In this document: piece by piece, positions 33,095 through 45,200 of the stretch
Layout of the letters: each line of letters opens with the position of its first letter
Position numbering within the stretch: position 1 is the stretch's first letter
From: Cryptomeria japonica
Taxonomy: Eukaryota; Streptophyta; Pinopsida; Cupressales; Cupressaceae
Reading direction: 5' to 3'
DNA: 64,000 bases
Assembly: GCF_030272615.1 (NCBI RefSeq)
Contig: NC_081406.1
Span: 265,143,192-265,207,191, forward strand
Translations under genes and position numbers: made by a program
Notes under the pieces: generated by a model
Told to the model about the DNA's origin: nothing
Databases searched by the model: none
Seen by the model: only the letters and a program-made list of their open reading frames with translations

Positions 33095-33552
33095 TGTTAA
33101 GTTCTTTCAAAATTCTGTGATCAAAATAGAAGAGATGGAGATGATCTGAAAATTGTATTTTATCTGCTATAGCGTGTTTTAAAGATGCACCACACTTATC
33201 AATTTCGGTGTGTACATCCTCCCCAATGTAAGCATGCTATATAAGTGGATGAGGGGTTACGTAGTGAAGAGATATGTCTTCCCACGTGGGAAGACATATC
33301 TCTTCCCTACGTACCTCTCACCACAGTATATAAACTAGTCACCGTTTACTTACCCAATCGGAAGGAGTGCGACTTGTTTGAGAATCGCTTTACCACCCGA
33401 TACCATGAACGGTGTAACTGTTGGTCAAACGCGATAAGTTAACTTTGGTTTTATTTATCATTAGTTAACGTTAACACATTAGTATATGTAATCAAATGAA
33501 TATATTTATATCGGAAGCATGAAATAGTACGACCGACATTACAAAATTAACA
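33095..33552 (-). repeat. 3' LTR of the Copia element
   Basis: The ends are TGTTAAGTTC and AAAATTAACA on the plus strand. The purine-rich stretch GAGGGAGTG (minus, 33,553-33,561) next to it is the polypurine tract. A perfect-arm hairpin around the CACGTG core (GATATGTCTTCCCACGTGGG and its mirror, 33,270-33,305) sits in the LTR. Confidence 0.93.
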
Positions 33553-34145
33553 CTCCCTCTTAACTAGGGAGGACACATTTCATGTTAGAGAAAACATCAC
33601 AATTCATCCATTGATTGTGAAGAGAGGAGATATCACACCATAGTGATATTCAAAGATATGGTTCAACAATGAATATCAAGTCTCATGATACTCACCATAA
33701 CTCATAGTTATCAAGTAAGGTATGTGCACTGGCATCAAGTCACATGATGCCTACCATACTGATAATGATTTCATGGCATGTCCATGAATATTATGTTCAT
33801 AATATTCACCATGAAGATCTCTATCATAATTATGGTTTATTTAATGATATCAACCAACAAATATCTACCATAATGTCTTAGACATATATATACTATCATG
33901 ACATGTCCACAGATATCAAGTCACATGATATCCATCAAGATAGTTAAATTGATAATTGTAAAATTGTCACCTTACAATATCAATTTGAAACAAGTGTTCA
34001 TTATTGAAAAGTCGTCACCCTTCAATAATGTTCACAGAAGGCCCATGTAGTCATGGACTCACACACATGACAAATAAAATAGTCTACACACTAAACATCT
34101 TTAAATAGATTAGTATATCAGAAGAAATGAGACTATCTCTCAAAA

Positions 34146-35640
34146 TTAAATATCATTTTCAACCATACGAAGTTTATCTCTAAAGTGTTCAATCTTGATC
34201 CTGGAGAGAGGCTTGGTAAGAATGTCTACAATCTGATCACCTGTACTAATATAATTCAGTCGGATCACATTCCTTTCCACCATATCTCGAACATAGTGAT
34301 AAGGAATCTCAATGTGTTTAGACCTGTCATGAAATACTGGATTCATTGAAAGCTTGATGCAACTTTGATTGTCACAGTAGATGACAATAGGATTTAAGGG
34401 CTGACCAAACAGTCCTACAAGCAATTTCTGGAGCTATACAGCTTCTCTTGCTCCCATGGAGGCTGCAATGTATTCAGCTTCTGTAGAACTCTGAGCAACT
34501 GAAGACTGTTTTCTACATATCCATGAGATCATTCCCGATCCTAAACTAAAGCAACATCCTGATGTGCTTTTCCTATCAACTATGCTTCCAGCCCAATCAG
34601 AATCAGTAAATCCATGTAGGTCAAGTTCTACATGTTTATATTTCAAACCAAAACCAATAGTTCCTCGAAGGTATCTCAGAATATGCTTTGTAGCAACAAG
34701 ATCTATTTCCCTGGGTTCACTCATGAACTGACTTAGTGCATTTACAACATAACATATATCAGGTCTTGTGTTTACCAAATACATTAGAGATCCAATAATC
34801 TGTCTGTAGAGTGTAGGATCTGCAAACTCTGATTTTGCAGCTGTTTCCTTTAGCTTGTGCAGATTTGTCTCCATAGGTGTGGTCATGGATCTACAATCCA
34901 ACATTCTAAATCTCTTGAATATATCAATGGTGTATTTTCCTTGATTAAAGATTATACCATCTGCCTGCTGCCAAACTTCCAATCCAAGGAAGTAGGGAAG
35001 AATTTCCAAATCTTTCATATCAAACTCAGAGGCTAATTCTTTCTTACATCGAGAAATACAATTATCCTCTCCTGTGATTAGTAGATCATCAACATAAAGA
35101 ATAAGAATTAATAATTCACCATTGATTACCTTGTAGTAGAGATTTGGATCTGCTTCATTCTTGGAAAATCCTAATTCCAAGAGATAGTGATCAATTCTTT
35201 CATACCATGCTCTGGGGGCCTGTTTCAGTCCATAAAGAGCTTTCTTTAATCTGCAGACATGTGATTCAGCCTTATGAATCACAAAACCTTTAGGTTGCTC
35301 CAAATAAACTTCTTCTTCAATCTTACCATTCAGAAAAGCAGTCTTGACATCCATTTGATGGACTTTCCATCCTTTAGATGTTGCAATAGCCAAAACTGCT
35401 CAGACAGAAGTGTATCTGGCAACAGGAGCAAATGTCTCTTCATAGTCAATACCTTCTTTCTGTGAGAAACCTCTGGCAACAAACCTTTCTTTGTGCTTCT
35501 CAATACTGCCATCTGCTGCATGTTTGATTTTGAAGAGCCATTTAGAAGATACCACAGATTTGCCTTTAGGCCTAGGCACAATATCCCAAACATTATTTTT
35601 TAGAATTTACTGATACTCTTCTGACATAGCATCTTTCCAA
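34146..35640 (-). pseudogene. Copia reverse transcriptase and RNase H region
   Basis: Reverse transcriptase motifs MDVKTAFLNGKIEEEVYLEQ, KALYGLKQAPRAWYERI and the catalytic box ILYVDDLLITG are all present (34.95-35.36 kb). RNase H follows with GFTDSDWAGS, DRKSTSGCCF and STEAEYIAASM (34.43-34.63 kb), then VIYCDNQSCIKL and HIEIPYHYVRD. This covers the full C-terminal half of a Copia polyprotein. The region has a few breaks. Confidence 0.9.
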
Positions 35641-35999
35641 ACTTGATGCTTGAGCGCATCTCTAACACAAGAAGGTTCTGCATCAATGATCTCACTCATC
35701 AAGGCAGTATAACTGGAAAATAGGTTAGGTCTCTTACTTTCTCTGAAGGTCCCCTTTGGAGCAGCATAATTTTCAGCTTCTTGAAGCATCTTTTTAGTCC
35801 AAAGTGGTCTCTTCCTAGTTTCGGGATAATTTTCTTCTAAAGGTAAGCCTTGAACTTCATGCTCAACATCTTTAGGGGTCTCCCTCTGAATCTCAGGGGT
35901 GGAATCCTCATCCAAGCTTGTAGGAGGATCTTGGTGTTCTAATTCATTAGAGCTTTTGGACCTCCTTAATGCTATGTCTTCCTCAAAGATGACATCTTT

Positions 36000-37140
36000 G
36001 CTTAGTTCAATTTGTCTTTGACCAGGTATGTATATTCTGTAGGCTTTAGATGTTTCACTGTACCCAACAAATACTCCTTTCTTTCCAGAAGGTTCTAACT
36101 TTGACCTCTTTCCTTGGGGACATGAATATAGACTGGACACCCAAAGATCCGGAAATGACTTATGTCAGGTTTGTTGCCAGTAAAGGCTTCTTCAGGGGTT
36201 TTATTGTCAAGAAGAGAACGAGGACATCTATTTTGAATGTACACAACTGTCTTAGATGCTTCAGCCCAAAATGAGGTTTCTATATTTTGGTCAAACAACA
36301 TAGCCCTAGCAGCTTCTACTATAGTCCTATTCTTTCTTTCAGCTACCCCATTTTGTTGTGGGTTATAAGGTACAGTTAACTCCCTCTTAATCCCAACATT
36401 TATACAATAATCTTTAAACATATCAGAAGTGTATTCCCCCCAATTGTCTGTTCTTAAGGTTATGATTTTCTTACCTGTCATATTTTCTGCAAGAGCTTTG
36501 AATTCCTTAAATTTAGAAAGGATTTCTTTAGACTCTTTGTACCTCAGAAAATATATCCAGGTCTTCCTAGAATAATCATCTACAAATATTACATAATATA
36601 AAAATCCCCCTAATGAGGGTACATACATGGGTCCACATAAATCAGAATGAACTAATTCTAATACATTTTTGAATTTACTATTTCTAGAATTAAAAGACCC
36701 TTTAGTATTCTTTCCCAAGGCACACCCTTTGCAGGCTCCTTCAGATTTTTGACTTAGCTTGGGTAAGCCGATCACCATCTTCTCTATCTTAGGTAGGGCA
36801 TCGAAATGAAGGTGCCCTAATCTTCTGTGCCAAAGTTCATTCAAATCTGGAGTCTCATGAATCAAGGCTAGAGGTGGAGTGGTGCAAAGTCTGTAGAGTC
36901 TCCCTTGTCTTACTCCAATGTTGTGGGCTTTCTTAATGGTGGAGTTCTTTGGCCAAGCAAGTACCTTTCCTTCCATTAAGGTTAATCTGTAACCCTTATC
37001 TTCAAGTGCAGAAACTGAGACAAGGTTTCTCTTTATACTAGGTACAGATAGAACTCCAGTCAGCTGTAGGGATATGCTTGACTTTAGGTTGATATTGTAG
37101 GATCCTATTCCCATAGCTGGATATTTTGAGTCATCACCAA
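36000..37140 (-). pseudogene. Copia integrase region
   Basis: The GAG-pre-integrase zinc-finger region LWHRRLGHLHFDALPKI...CKGCALGK (about 36,720-36,840) is followed by the integrase core: LVHSDLCGPM, FVDDYSRKTWIYFL, LRTDN and VPYNPQQNGVAERKNRT. The Asp and Glu positions of the D,D-35-E core are recognisable. The C-terminal Copia-type tail (GVFVGYSETSKAYRIY) follows near 36,030-36,090. It inserts the cDNA into the genome. Confidence 0.88.
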
Positions 37141-37149
37141 TTGTCACTT

Positions 37150-38110
37150 CTTCATTTGAACTTTCCACAAGTGTATCTAGGTGCTCACGAAATCCAGTGA
37201 TGTGTCGAGATGCTCCGCTGTCAATCACCCATGTGTTGAAACTGGAGGTGACTTGACTAGAGAGGGTTGAGTAGAAGACTAGCTTCTCAAAATTATTCCC
37301 TTTCTTAATTTCTGCCATTGCAGCTTGTTGTTTGATCCTGTCTGGACACTTCATTGCATAGTGCCCATATTGGTCACATCTGAAACATTGTACTTTAGAA
37401 ATGTCTCTCTTCTTCTTTGAAGACCTCTTCCCATTTGAGCTGTTGTCCCTTTTTCTCTTAAAGTTCTTCTTCTTTCCTTTCTTGTGGGAATTAGATTTTA
37501 GAACTTGAATGTTTTCATTACCATTGTTTTGTTTTATTCCTCTTGTGACAAGCCGAGATTCCTCTTGAATGCAATCGATTTTCAATCTATCAAGCTTAGG
37601 AAATTTAGAACGAGCACTAATTCCTTGAATGAACGATTCCCATGAGGTAGGAAGTCCATTTAGGTCCATCATAGCAAGTTCTTTGTTGTCTACTAGATGT
37701 CGAATAGTGGATAGTTGATCCCTAAGCTCAGTGATCCTCAAGAAATAGGATGTAACTGTTTCTCCTTTATTCATCTTTATATGGTGTAGTTGATTCTTTA
37801 GGGTGAGAGCCCTGCTAGTGTTGTTGATTTCATAAATGTCAGCTAGTGCTTTGAACATCTGAAAGGCCGTCTCATATTTAGAAATAACTGGTACAATGTG
37901 GTCTCTTGCTGGATCCACAATTATCTTAAGGGCCTTCTCATTGTCCTTGCTCCACTGAATTTTCTCTGTATCATCAGAGGGTTCAAGAATTTCACTTTTG
38001 ACATGGGAGTCAATTTTATTTTCTTTCAAAACAAGCATGATCCTAAATTTCCAAGATACAAAATTTGATGCTCCATCTAATCTATCTTCAAACCTAACTT
38101 CGGTTGCCAT
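37150..38110 (-). pseudogene. Copia gag and protease region
   Basis: It starts MATEVRFEDRLDGASNF at 38,110. The N-terminal part is the plant Copia gag fold (FVSWKFRIMLVLKEN; LHHIKMNKGETVTSYF). A basic linker and the CCHC zinc knuckle CFRCDQYGHYAMKC follow near 37,340-37,385. The aspartic protease motif WVIDSGASRHITG lies near 37,195-37,230. The protein packages the RNA and is cut by its own protease. Confidence 0.9.
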
Positions 38111-38219
38111 TAGGATTATGGGAATGTGATATTAGTAAGAGCCTGGTGAAAGTTTATGAGATCGTTACAGAATTTTAATATGATCTTCCTTAACTTCGCT
38201 TTGATACCATGTTGAGACA

Positions 38220-38291
38220 TGGACCAGCTAGGACTTGAACCTAGGACCTTCCATACGCTGCTGGAGTGCTCTACCACTGAGCTATTGGCCC
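38220..38291 (-). repeat. tRNA-like block in the Copia leader
   Basis: On the minus strand 72 bases fold like a tRNA: acceptor GGGCCAA with a mostly pairing ...TGGTCC end, D arm GCTCAGTGGTAGAGC, and a perfect T arm CTAGGTTCAAGTCCTAG. The pol III boxes AGCTCAGTGG and GGTTCAAGTCC are near consensus. The anticodon arm CTCCA...TGGAA encloses eight bases, so the anticodon is not well defined and this is not called as a working tRNA gene. It lies in the untranslated leader between the two primer-site copies. Confidence 0.7.
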
Positions 38292-38388
38292 TTCTTGGAC
38301 CAGTCCATCGTTGGTCCGGGTGTGGCTTATTTCCAACACCAACACCCCCCATTAAGCCACACCTCTTGTGTGCTTGGGGTTCCTAGCT

Positions 38389-38408
38389 TGAACCTGGCTC
38401 TGATACCA
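38389..38408 (-). other. Primer-binding site of the Copia element
   Basis: The minus strand reads ATGGTATCAGAGCCAGG directly inside the 5' LTR, the standard initiator tRNA-Met primer site. A near copy (TGGTATCAAAGC) recurs about 198 bases downstream at 38,199-38,210. Confidence 0.9.
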
Positions 38409-38866
38409 TGTTAAGTTCTTTTAAAATTCTGTGATCAAAATAGAAGAGATGGAGATATGATCTGAAAGCTGTATTTTATCTGCTATAGCGTGTTTTAAAG
38501 ATGCACCACACTTCAATTTCGGTGTGTACATCCTCCTCAATGTAAGCATGCTATATAAGTGGATGAGGGGTTACGTAGTGAAGAGATATGTCTTCCCACG
38601 TGGGAAGACACATCTCTTCCCTACTTACCTCTCACCACAGTATGTAAACTAGTCACCGTTTACTTACCCGATCAGAAGGAGTGCGACTTGTTTGAGAATC
38701 GCTTTACCACCCGATACCATGAACGGTGTAACCATTGGTCAAACGCGATAAGTTAACTTTGGTTTTATTTATCATTAGTTAATGTTAACATATTAGTATA
38801 TGTAATCAAATGAATATATATATATCGGAAGCATGAAATAGTACGACCGACGTTACAAAATTAACA
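38409..38866 (-). repeat. 5' LTR of the Copia element
   Basis: It matches 33,095-33,552 along the whole length, with the same TG...CA ends and the same CACGTG-centred hairpin. The TSD TGAAT follows at 38,867. Confidence 0.93.
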
Positions 38867-38871
38867 TGAAT

Positions 38872-39440
38872 CCATATCCGTATCCGAATCGGTAACTTAG
38901 ACATATACACATATTCATATATATATATACACAGAGAGACGAGAGAGAGAGTCAAATTTCTATGAATCAATGAACTGCAATATAACAGCAGTAATATAAT
39001 ATTACTGTTAAAACGATGTTGGATGATGTCTACAGAAGCCTGCATGCTGTAATGTCCCCTTTTGGGCTATCTTGGAATATTGGGACAATTACTTCAATTC
39101 CTCACATTTACACAATCTAACCTTTGCAATTATGTAATGGACAACTATCAATTTGCTATTTCTGATATATGTAACAATATATATACTGAGAGCAAATTGA
39201 TTTGATGTGTACTAAGTGCAATGATCTCTTAGGAGCTCTGCTATGTCAAGTACGGCAATATGAATACGCAATGAGATACGATATTTCTTAAAGCTGTATA
39301 TATTTTGCTGTCTCTAATATGACTCTTAATACAGTCGCTTAGAGCAATTTTAGATACTGTATCTGATCCTGATACAACAACTTGCAATGAAATGGTTGAT
39401 ACTGTTTCTGATATAGGCTATCTTCTCTGGCAATTACTAG
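38872..39440. other. Module remainder, then unassigned LTR-like start
   Basis: 38,867-38,900 is the right half of the ~100-bp module cut by the Copia insertion, followed by AT and GA microsatellite. At 39,048 the box TGTAATGTCCCC appears, identical to the start of the 2.3-kb solo LTR at 21,015, but the sequence after it differs and stops being traceable at 39,440, where the Gypsy LTR begins. It is probably a truncated LTR. Confidence 0.4.
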
Positions 39441-40013
39441 TGTCACCCCTGATTTGTAGATATGTGCTTTCAACCAATTTATGGGCCTTCGGCCTTGCTC
39501 ACTACCAGCTCTTCCAAACTGGAATAAATAAAAAATATATAAAAACATTCATGCTACTCGGAATTATTATGATCGTCTTCTTATATGATGTATTTGGAAT
39601 GATAAGTCCCTTGGTAAGAGGTGCGTCCCATGTCCTTTAATACTTATCTTTCTTTATACAACTATTAATCGCACCTTGTGAGATATCGTTAAGATTTGTA
39701 CTCTTGACTTATGATGATAATAATTATTAATTCCTTATTGAGTTAATAGTTATGGTAATCGTTGTCAATCGCTATCTATCCCTTCGACGCCAACTAATGA
39801 TCTTTCTTTCTAATCTCTTCGTATCATAATGGTAGTCTCAAGGATGCTTACGGGTAATTGGAATTGTCTATGTTCTCAAACGCTCCCCCTCATATGATAG
39901 TCGACTTCATAGTTCTCAAGACGATGGATGTCATTCACTCCTACGTAGCTCTAGTCTATGCCAATATGATTCCTTAGCATTACTCGATATTCATCAATGT
40001 TTGTTGAGGGACA
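39441..40013 (-). repeat. Left LTR of the Gypsy fossil, first part
   Basis: It aligns with 48,577-48,903. It stops in the phrase TTTGTTGAGGGAC, where the intact right LTR continues GGATGACC. That junction marks the nested insertion. Confidence 0.8.
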
Positions 40014-40699
40014 TGTTGTGACCTAATCACACATCACCCCATCCAAGATAGGGACCCCTATCTTTTAGGCCCTTTCGGTCGTTTGGTCTTGGTTTTTTGT
40101 GTGTTTTGGTAGCGATCTCGTCAATCTCTTCGCTTTGTGGATGTTCGGGGGTTAGTTAGAGTTGATCTGCTTCTCTGTCGAGCGAGTTCTATGAAGTCTA
40201 GGGCCTGTTTCGTCCCTTTTTAGGGTTTCTGCCTTCTGTCCTAGATTTTAGGGGTTTCTGTTAGGATTTTGAGAAAATTGAACATACAACTGGAATCAGG
40301 ACTCTTCAAGGAACCTCCTAGTAAAATTTGAGCCCAAGAAGAGCAACTTTCTATTTTTAGAAAGTCCCTATTTTTAAGGGATTTTTCCAAGTCCCGGAAT
40401 GTCATCATTTTGTCAAAAATCAAACTTACTATCTTTAGTAATTTCTATTTTTAGTAAGTTTCTACTTCTAGTAAGTCATTCCTGCACCCTGTCTAGGGGT
40501 CTAACGCTGACACTTTGAAGGTTTCTATTTTTGGAAAGTCAGTACTGGCAGGATCAGTTAGATAAGGCGACAAAGATTAGACGTTTGCAGATATTTCTAA
40601 TTCTGGAGAATCAGACAATAGACAGAGAAAGCTAGAAATGCTGGAAGCCTATGCCTAAAATGGAAGCTCAAAAATTCACCAAGGATTTAGGAAGTCACT

Positions 40700-41660
40700 C
40701 CAAACTTGCAAAGGGGGGTCAAATTGTCCTAAGTCTAGAAAAAATGAAAATTCCTTGCCCTGTTGGAAATAGCGCCTAGGTATGCAGTTGGGTGCCAAAT
40801 TGAGGAAGGCAAGGACAGATGGACAAATTTCAAGAATCCTCCACAGGGGTGAAAATCCGCCCAACTATGGACTTGGGCGCTAAATGAAGGGTCTGAAGGA
40901 TTCACAAAAAAATTCATGAATCCTTGCTCATAGAGAAATTCTGCCCAAGTCCTGTGGAGGGCACCAAATGGAGGGGGGCAAGGATAACATGGAAAAATGA
41001 AAAAATCCTTTGCCAAGTGTGATTTGCGCCCAGACATGAGGGAAGGCGCCAAAGTGACATGCCCAAGGAGAGAAGGACAATTGCAAGAATCCTTCTAGTC
41101 AAAATTGCGCCCTAGCTTGATGGAAGGCGCCAAAGTGGAGGGTGCATGGATAACATGAAAACATTAAAATTCCTTGCCTTGTTGGAAATTGCGCCCTAAC
41201 AAGGCGGAAGGCGCCAAAATGGTGTTCCCATGGACACCAAGCAATTTAAGGAATTCCCTCTCTAAGGGTGAAATGCACCCAATGGAGAAGAAAGGCGCCA
41301 TAATAGACATGCCATGGAAAAGGTGAAAAGATGAAGTTTCCACGCCTTATGAAGAATAGCGCCCAAGGGTTAGCTAGGGCACCAGAATGGAGAAGGCAAG
41401 GAGAAATGGATAAATTGCAAAATCCATCACCTATGTGAAATTCCGCCCTAACACTTGGGAGGGCGCCAAATAGCAAGAGCCATGGAGAAAATGAAAAGTT
41501 CAAAATTCCTTCCTCAAGCCAAAAATCCGCCCAGGTATGCAGTTAGGCACTGAACAGAGGAGGTCATGGATGGCATGGAAAATGATAAAATTCCAAGGCA
41601 CAGTGAATTCAACGCCCAAGCTTAAAAATTGAAATTTTGCGTAAGGCATGGAATCCAAAG
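40700..41660. repeat. 84-bp degenerate tandem array, about 11 units
   Basis: The core GCGCCC-N(14-18)-GGCGCCAAA recurs near 40,770, 40,855, 40,942, 41,026, 41,107, 41,191, 41,275, 41,359, 41,444, 41,528 and 41,612, a steady 81-88 base period. Each unit also has CATGGA..A.ATG.AAAA and AATTCCTTGCC phrases. GCGCC and GGCGC are complementary, so each unit can form a small stem. 84 is a multiple of three, which keeps long open frames on the minus strand, but those frames have no gene-like features. Confidence 0.85.
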
Positions 41661-42140
41661 GGGTCAAGGAAGAATAAAAAGTAAAATTCCCCTCGGGCGA
41701 TTTTTTGAATTTGCTATTTTTAGACACCGAATCTTGACGAAGTGTGGAAAATTTTGTAGATTCAGAATCGGGGTGAAATTCTCCATCCAATGAACTTGAC
41801 TCCTAAATTTTAGGAGGATCCCTAAAAAATAGGGATGTTGAAAAGAGACATGAAAATTCCTTCAAAAGCAGGAGACGACAAGTTAGAATGAAATCAAGCA
41901 AATCCTGAGAGAATCCTTCGAATTCCCTCCAAAATTGGAAAAAGTGAAAATCAACGAGTTGGCGAAGAGAATCTTCCAAGTATGACGCATGACTTGGAGC
42001 ATAAAGAAATTTCTAAATTCAAACTCACTCGCATGGGAAGTTTCCTTTGCATGGTACAGTAATTGGGGAAAGTATGACGCGTCATGAATGCAATTACTAA
42101 TTTAAGGTCTCCTAACTTAGCAAGACGTTTTGAAGAATTC

Positions 42141-42148
42141 TATATAAG
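42141..42148 (+). promoter_or_regulatory. Candidate TATA box for the insert's coding block
   Basis: TATATAAG lies about 120 bases before the best start codon (ATG 42,260). It is the only strong TATA-like box just upstream of the coding block in this otherwise mixed sequence. Confidence 0.45.
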
Positions 42149-42259
42149 TTTGGAAAGGCATTTCATTTCTCACGTGCAAGATTTCGGAAAGAAGAAGTGG
42201 AGAAGTGAAGAGTGGTCATACTTAGTCTCTGTTTTCATCACTTTCAAGGTGCTTCTAGG

Positions 42260-45200
42260 ATGGCGGAATCAAACAAGGCAGCTACTCTCTCCAGGCAGGC
42301 GTTGATCAAGGCAGAAATGAAAGGTTTCCTTCCCCATTCCCGGCTGAATTCAAGATGGGAGGAAATCAGCGATACTAATTTAGGCACATTCAATTTGGCT
42401 GCATTCAAGATCAGAATGTTCGGGATAGTAGGACACAATGCATCGCCAACAACAGTCAAAATTGTCAAAAGCGGAATTGTTGCAGCAGCTAGCTTTCCTC
42501 TTGCTATTCAGTGCTCGGACTTGGTCCAGGAATGTGCAGCACATTATAATTTGGAGCGAAAGACAATCTCAACACCTGACGGCAAGCTGCTGGCAACATT
42601 GACTCCAGAGTCAATTGGTGAGGCTTTCGGAATTCCTTCGCACTATTCCATGACGTACAGCACCAACAGCGGAGCTAAGGCAGTATATGAAGCAGGTTCT
42701 ACCAGGTGTGCTGATTTGATTTACAAGCAGTGGTTGCTGAAGCCTAGGGTACATGCTTCCAAGATGCCAAAAACTCTCACCATCTTCGAGTTCAAGCAGG
42801 CCAAGATGCCAAAAACTCTCACCATCTTCGAGTTCAAGCAGGAGTATGTGGACCTGATAAAAATGTTAAGCAGAGTAATGAGGTGTTCACATTTTGGGAA
42901 CTTCGAGACCTGGATGTTCTTCTATATAGGCGAGATCATGAATTCAAATGTGTTAATCGACTGGGCCAAATTGATCAGTCACTACTTGCACGAGCAGTTG
43001 AAGATCTTAAAAGAAAAAAGGTCCCAGTCCTTTTTCATGAGCTCCTACCTGTTCTATATGCTTGCACGAAGAGGAGGATTCGATGGGTTGCCAGCAAGAG
43101 GAATCATGGGCTGCGGACCAGCTCAGTTAAAAGTACATGAATGCTATCCCCAGCTACATCTTCACAATGTCAATTCTTACAGGTTGGCAAATGACACCTT
43201 CACCGTGTACTTGACATGGCTTATGCAAAAGAAGTTGCACGTGAGGTTGTCGCCACAAGCAAATGCCTTGGTCCAGAAGTATGGAGCTGTGTTTCTGCAA
43301 TTTCCGAAATTCACCTACATCAGGACGCAAGGATTCTCATTCCAGTCGTACAAGTTGCCCAAATATCCATCAGACAAGCTTGTATTGCTGGAGCTTATGA
43401 GGCATTTAACTGCCTATGATCAGCTATGAAAGAAGAAGAAGCAGCAATCGATTGAATTTCCAGTTGTCTTGGTTGACTTCATGGAAATATGCTCAGGCTT
43501 GGAAGCTGCTGAAAGTGCAGCAGGGGAATTGACATTCTATCGCCTGCCATTCTATACGTCTAGGGCCCAATATGATCCTTACAGCCAAATCAGAAAGGTT
43601 GTTGGCATCAAATTCATACACAAGTTTCACTTAGAGGATTACTGGGCAAGTGTCGAGGATGACCTTGAGGTCCGGAAGAGAATGCATTCCAGATTGCCCC
43701 TCGACATCGTCAAGATAAGTGAAATTTATCAAGTGCCAGATCAGGTGAAGAAAGATACAGATTTGACACAACCTGAATTCGAGAAAGTAAAGGATCAGCC
43801 TATTCAGTTGCTAGATTGGTCAGAGCCCGAAATGGATGATTTGAGTATCTTAGCTAGACCAGTGCTGAAATTTACTAAGCACTGGATTGACAGGCAGATA
43901 AGGAGGTTGGCGGAAGAGAATGTTCATCTAACATATCAGTAATGGGAAGCTCTTCGCAGGTTCAGGTAGGAAAGGAAGTGCGGATGGATAAAGGAAAAAA
44001 TGCCCAAAAGAGACCAAGGACAACAAAGAATAAGGATATCCAACAAGAAATCCCACAGGAGGTTCAACAGGAATTCCAGCGGGAAGAGCCTCCACAAAAG
44101 AAAGCAAGGACGGAGAGAGAGCATTCATCGACAAGTTCCTCAAGTGTGCAGGAGGTAGAGATGTTCCCACATCCAGCAGGTCCACTTCCAGAGAGCATTC
44201 CGACACCAGATATACTTAGCATCAACGCCTCACAGGGACACCATCGACCAAGAAGTCAAAGGCAAGAAAGTCCCCCACATCAGGAAGAGGCTCGCCAGGA
44301 TAGTTTCGTGGAAGCTATCCTTGGTGAAATGGAGGAAGAGTCGAAGGAACAAGAGCACGTAGAGGATCATGGTCATTCCATCCCCACTCCAGATTGGCTG
44401 GTAGGAAGGATGACAAGGGAATCAGAAAGGGAAACCGATCCTGCTTAGGAGTTAGAAGAATTACTGAAGAAGATGGATCGGCCAGCGGAAAGAAAGGCTC
44501 CCCAGAAGTTTTCCAAGGTGGTCAGGGAAGAATCTGGATACCGGACCTTGCATATTGCTGAGCCTGTAGTGGATAAAGACAAAAATGAGATCAAGCAGGA
44601 GGATTACGTCGTCAGACAGATTGATCTTGGCCATGCTTCCACAGGTCAAGTAATGGGAGACTTTGAAGAATCTTCCTTGGCCATGAAGGAGAAATTGTTG
44701 AAATCAAAGGCAAAATGTAAGCGACTGAGGGAAGAAAATAGAATCTTGTGCGAGTATGTCGGGAGTTTCAAGAGACCCCTCACGGAAGCAGGTCCTTCAT
44801 TCACTCCTTCCTCCCTTCCTAAGGAAGTGGTTGATGATGCAGAGGTTATCAGAGCGATGGCGTAAAATTCCAGGGAATGGATAGAGGATGTTTATATCGA
44901 AGCAGGAAAATTCATTGAAGATTTAGCTCTGTTTCATTCAAAGTTCGTGGCCCTCCTAAGCAGATTGGAGACATCAGAAGGATTATGGGAGGATGTGCAC
45001 ATTTACCAAGACTTAAACATTCCGCGGTGTAGGGCTCTGACAAAGACTCCAAGGCAAATTCTGGTGGACGGGAGAGTGATTCAAGAAAATGAAGCTTATG
45101 ACTTTCCCCGATGGTTCTATGCCATCTGCTCAGGGAAGAACACCTTTGACAAATTCAGCGTTGACTCCTTCACTTTGAAAGAGTCCATCAGAGGGGTACA

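Larger units (their letters stand above)
33095..38866 (-). mobile_element. Ty1/Copia retrotransposon, near full length
   Basis: 458-bp LTRs at both ends differ at about 15 sites plus two small indels (about 3%). A perfect TSD, TGAAT, lies at 33,090-33,094 and 38,867-38,871. The element sits inside a copy of the ~100-bp module, which gives the empty site. Parts on the minus strand run gag, protease, integrase, reverse transcriptase, RNase H, the Copia order. Nearly all domains are legible, but the coding region has roughly four breaks, so this copy looks inactive. Between RNase H and the left LTR, 33.6-34.1 kb holds a degenerate repeat of ATCAAGTCACATGATATCC. If conifer substitution rates are slow, 3% divergence means an age in the order of ten million years or more (inference). 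Confidence 0.93.

Noticed and set aside
38220-38291. Working tRNA gene
   Set aside because: The anticodon loop has eight bases and the acceptor stem has a mismatch. It lies in a retroelement leader, so it is kept only as a tRNA-like block.
40735-41790. Series of minus-strand open frames over the 84-bp array
   Set aside because: The repeat period is a multiple of three, which keeps frames open by itself. The translations show only repeat text and no start or domain.
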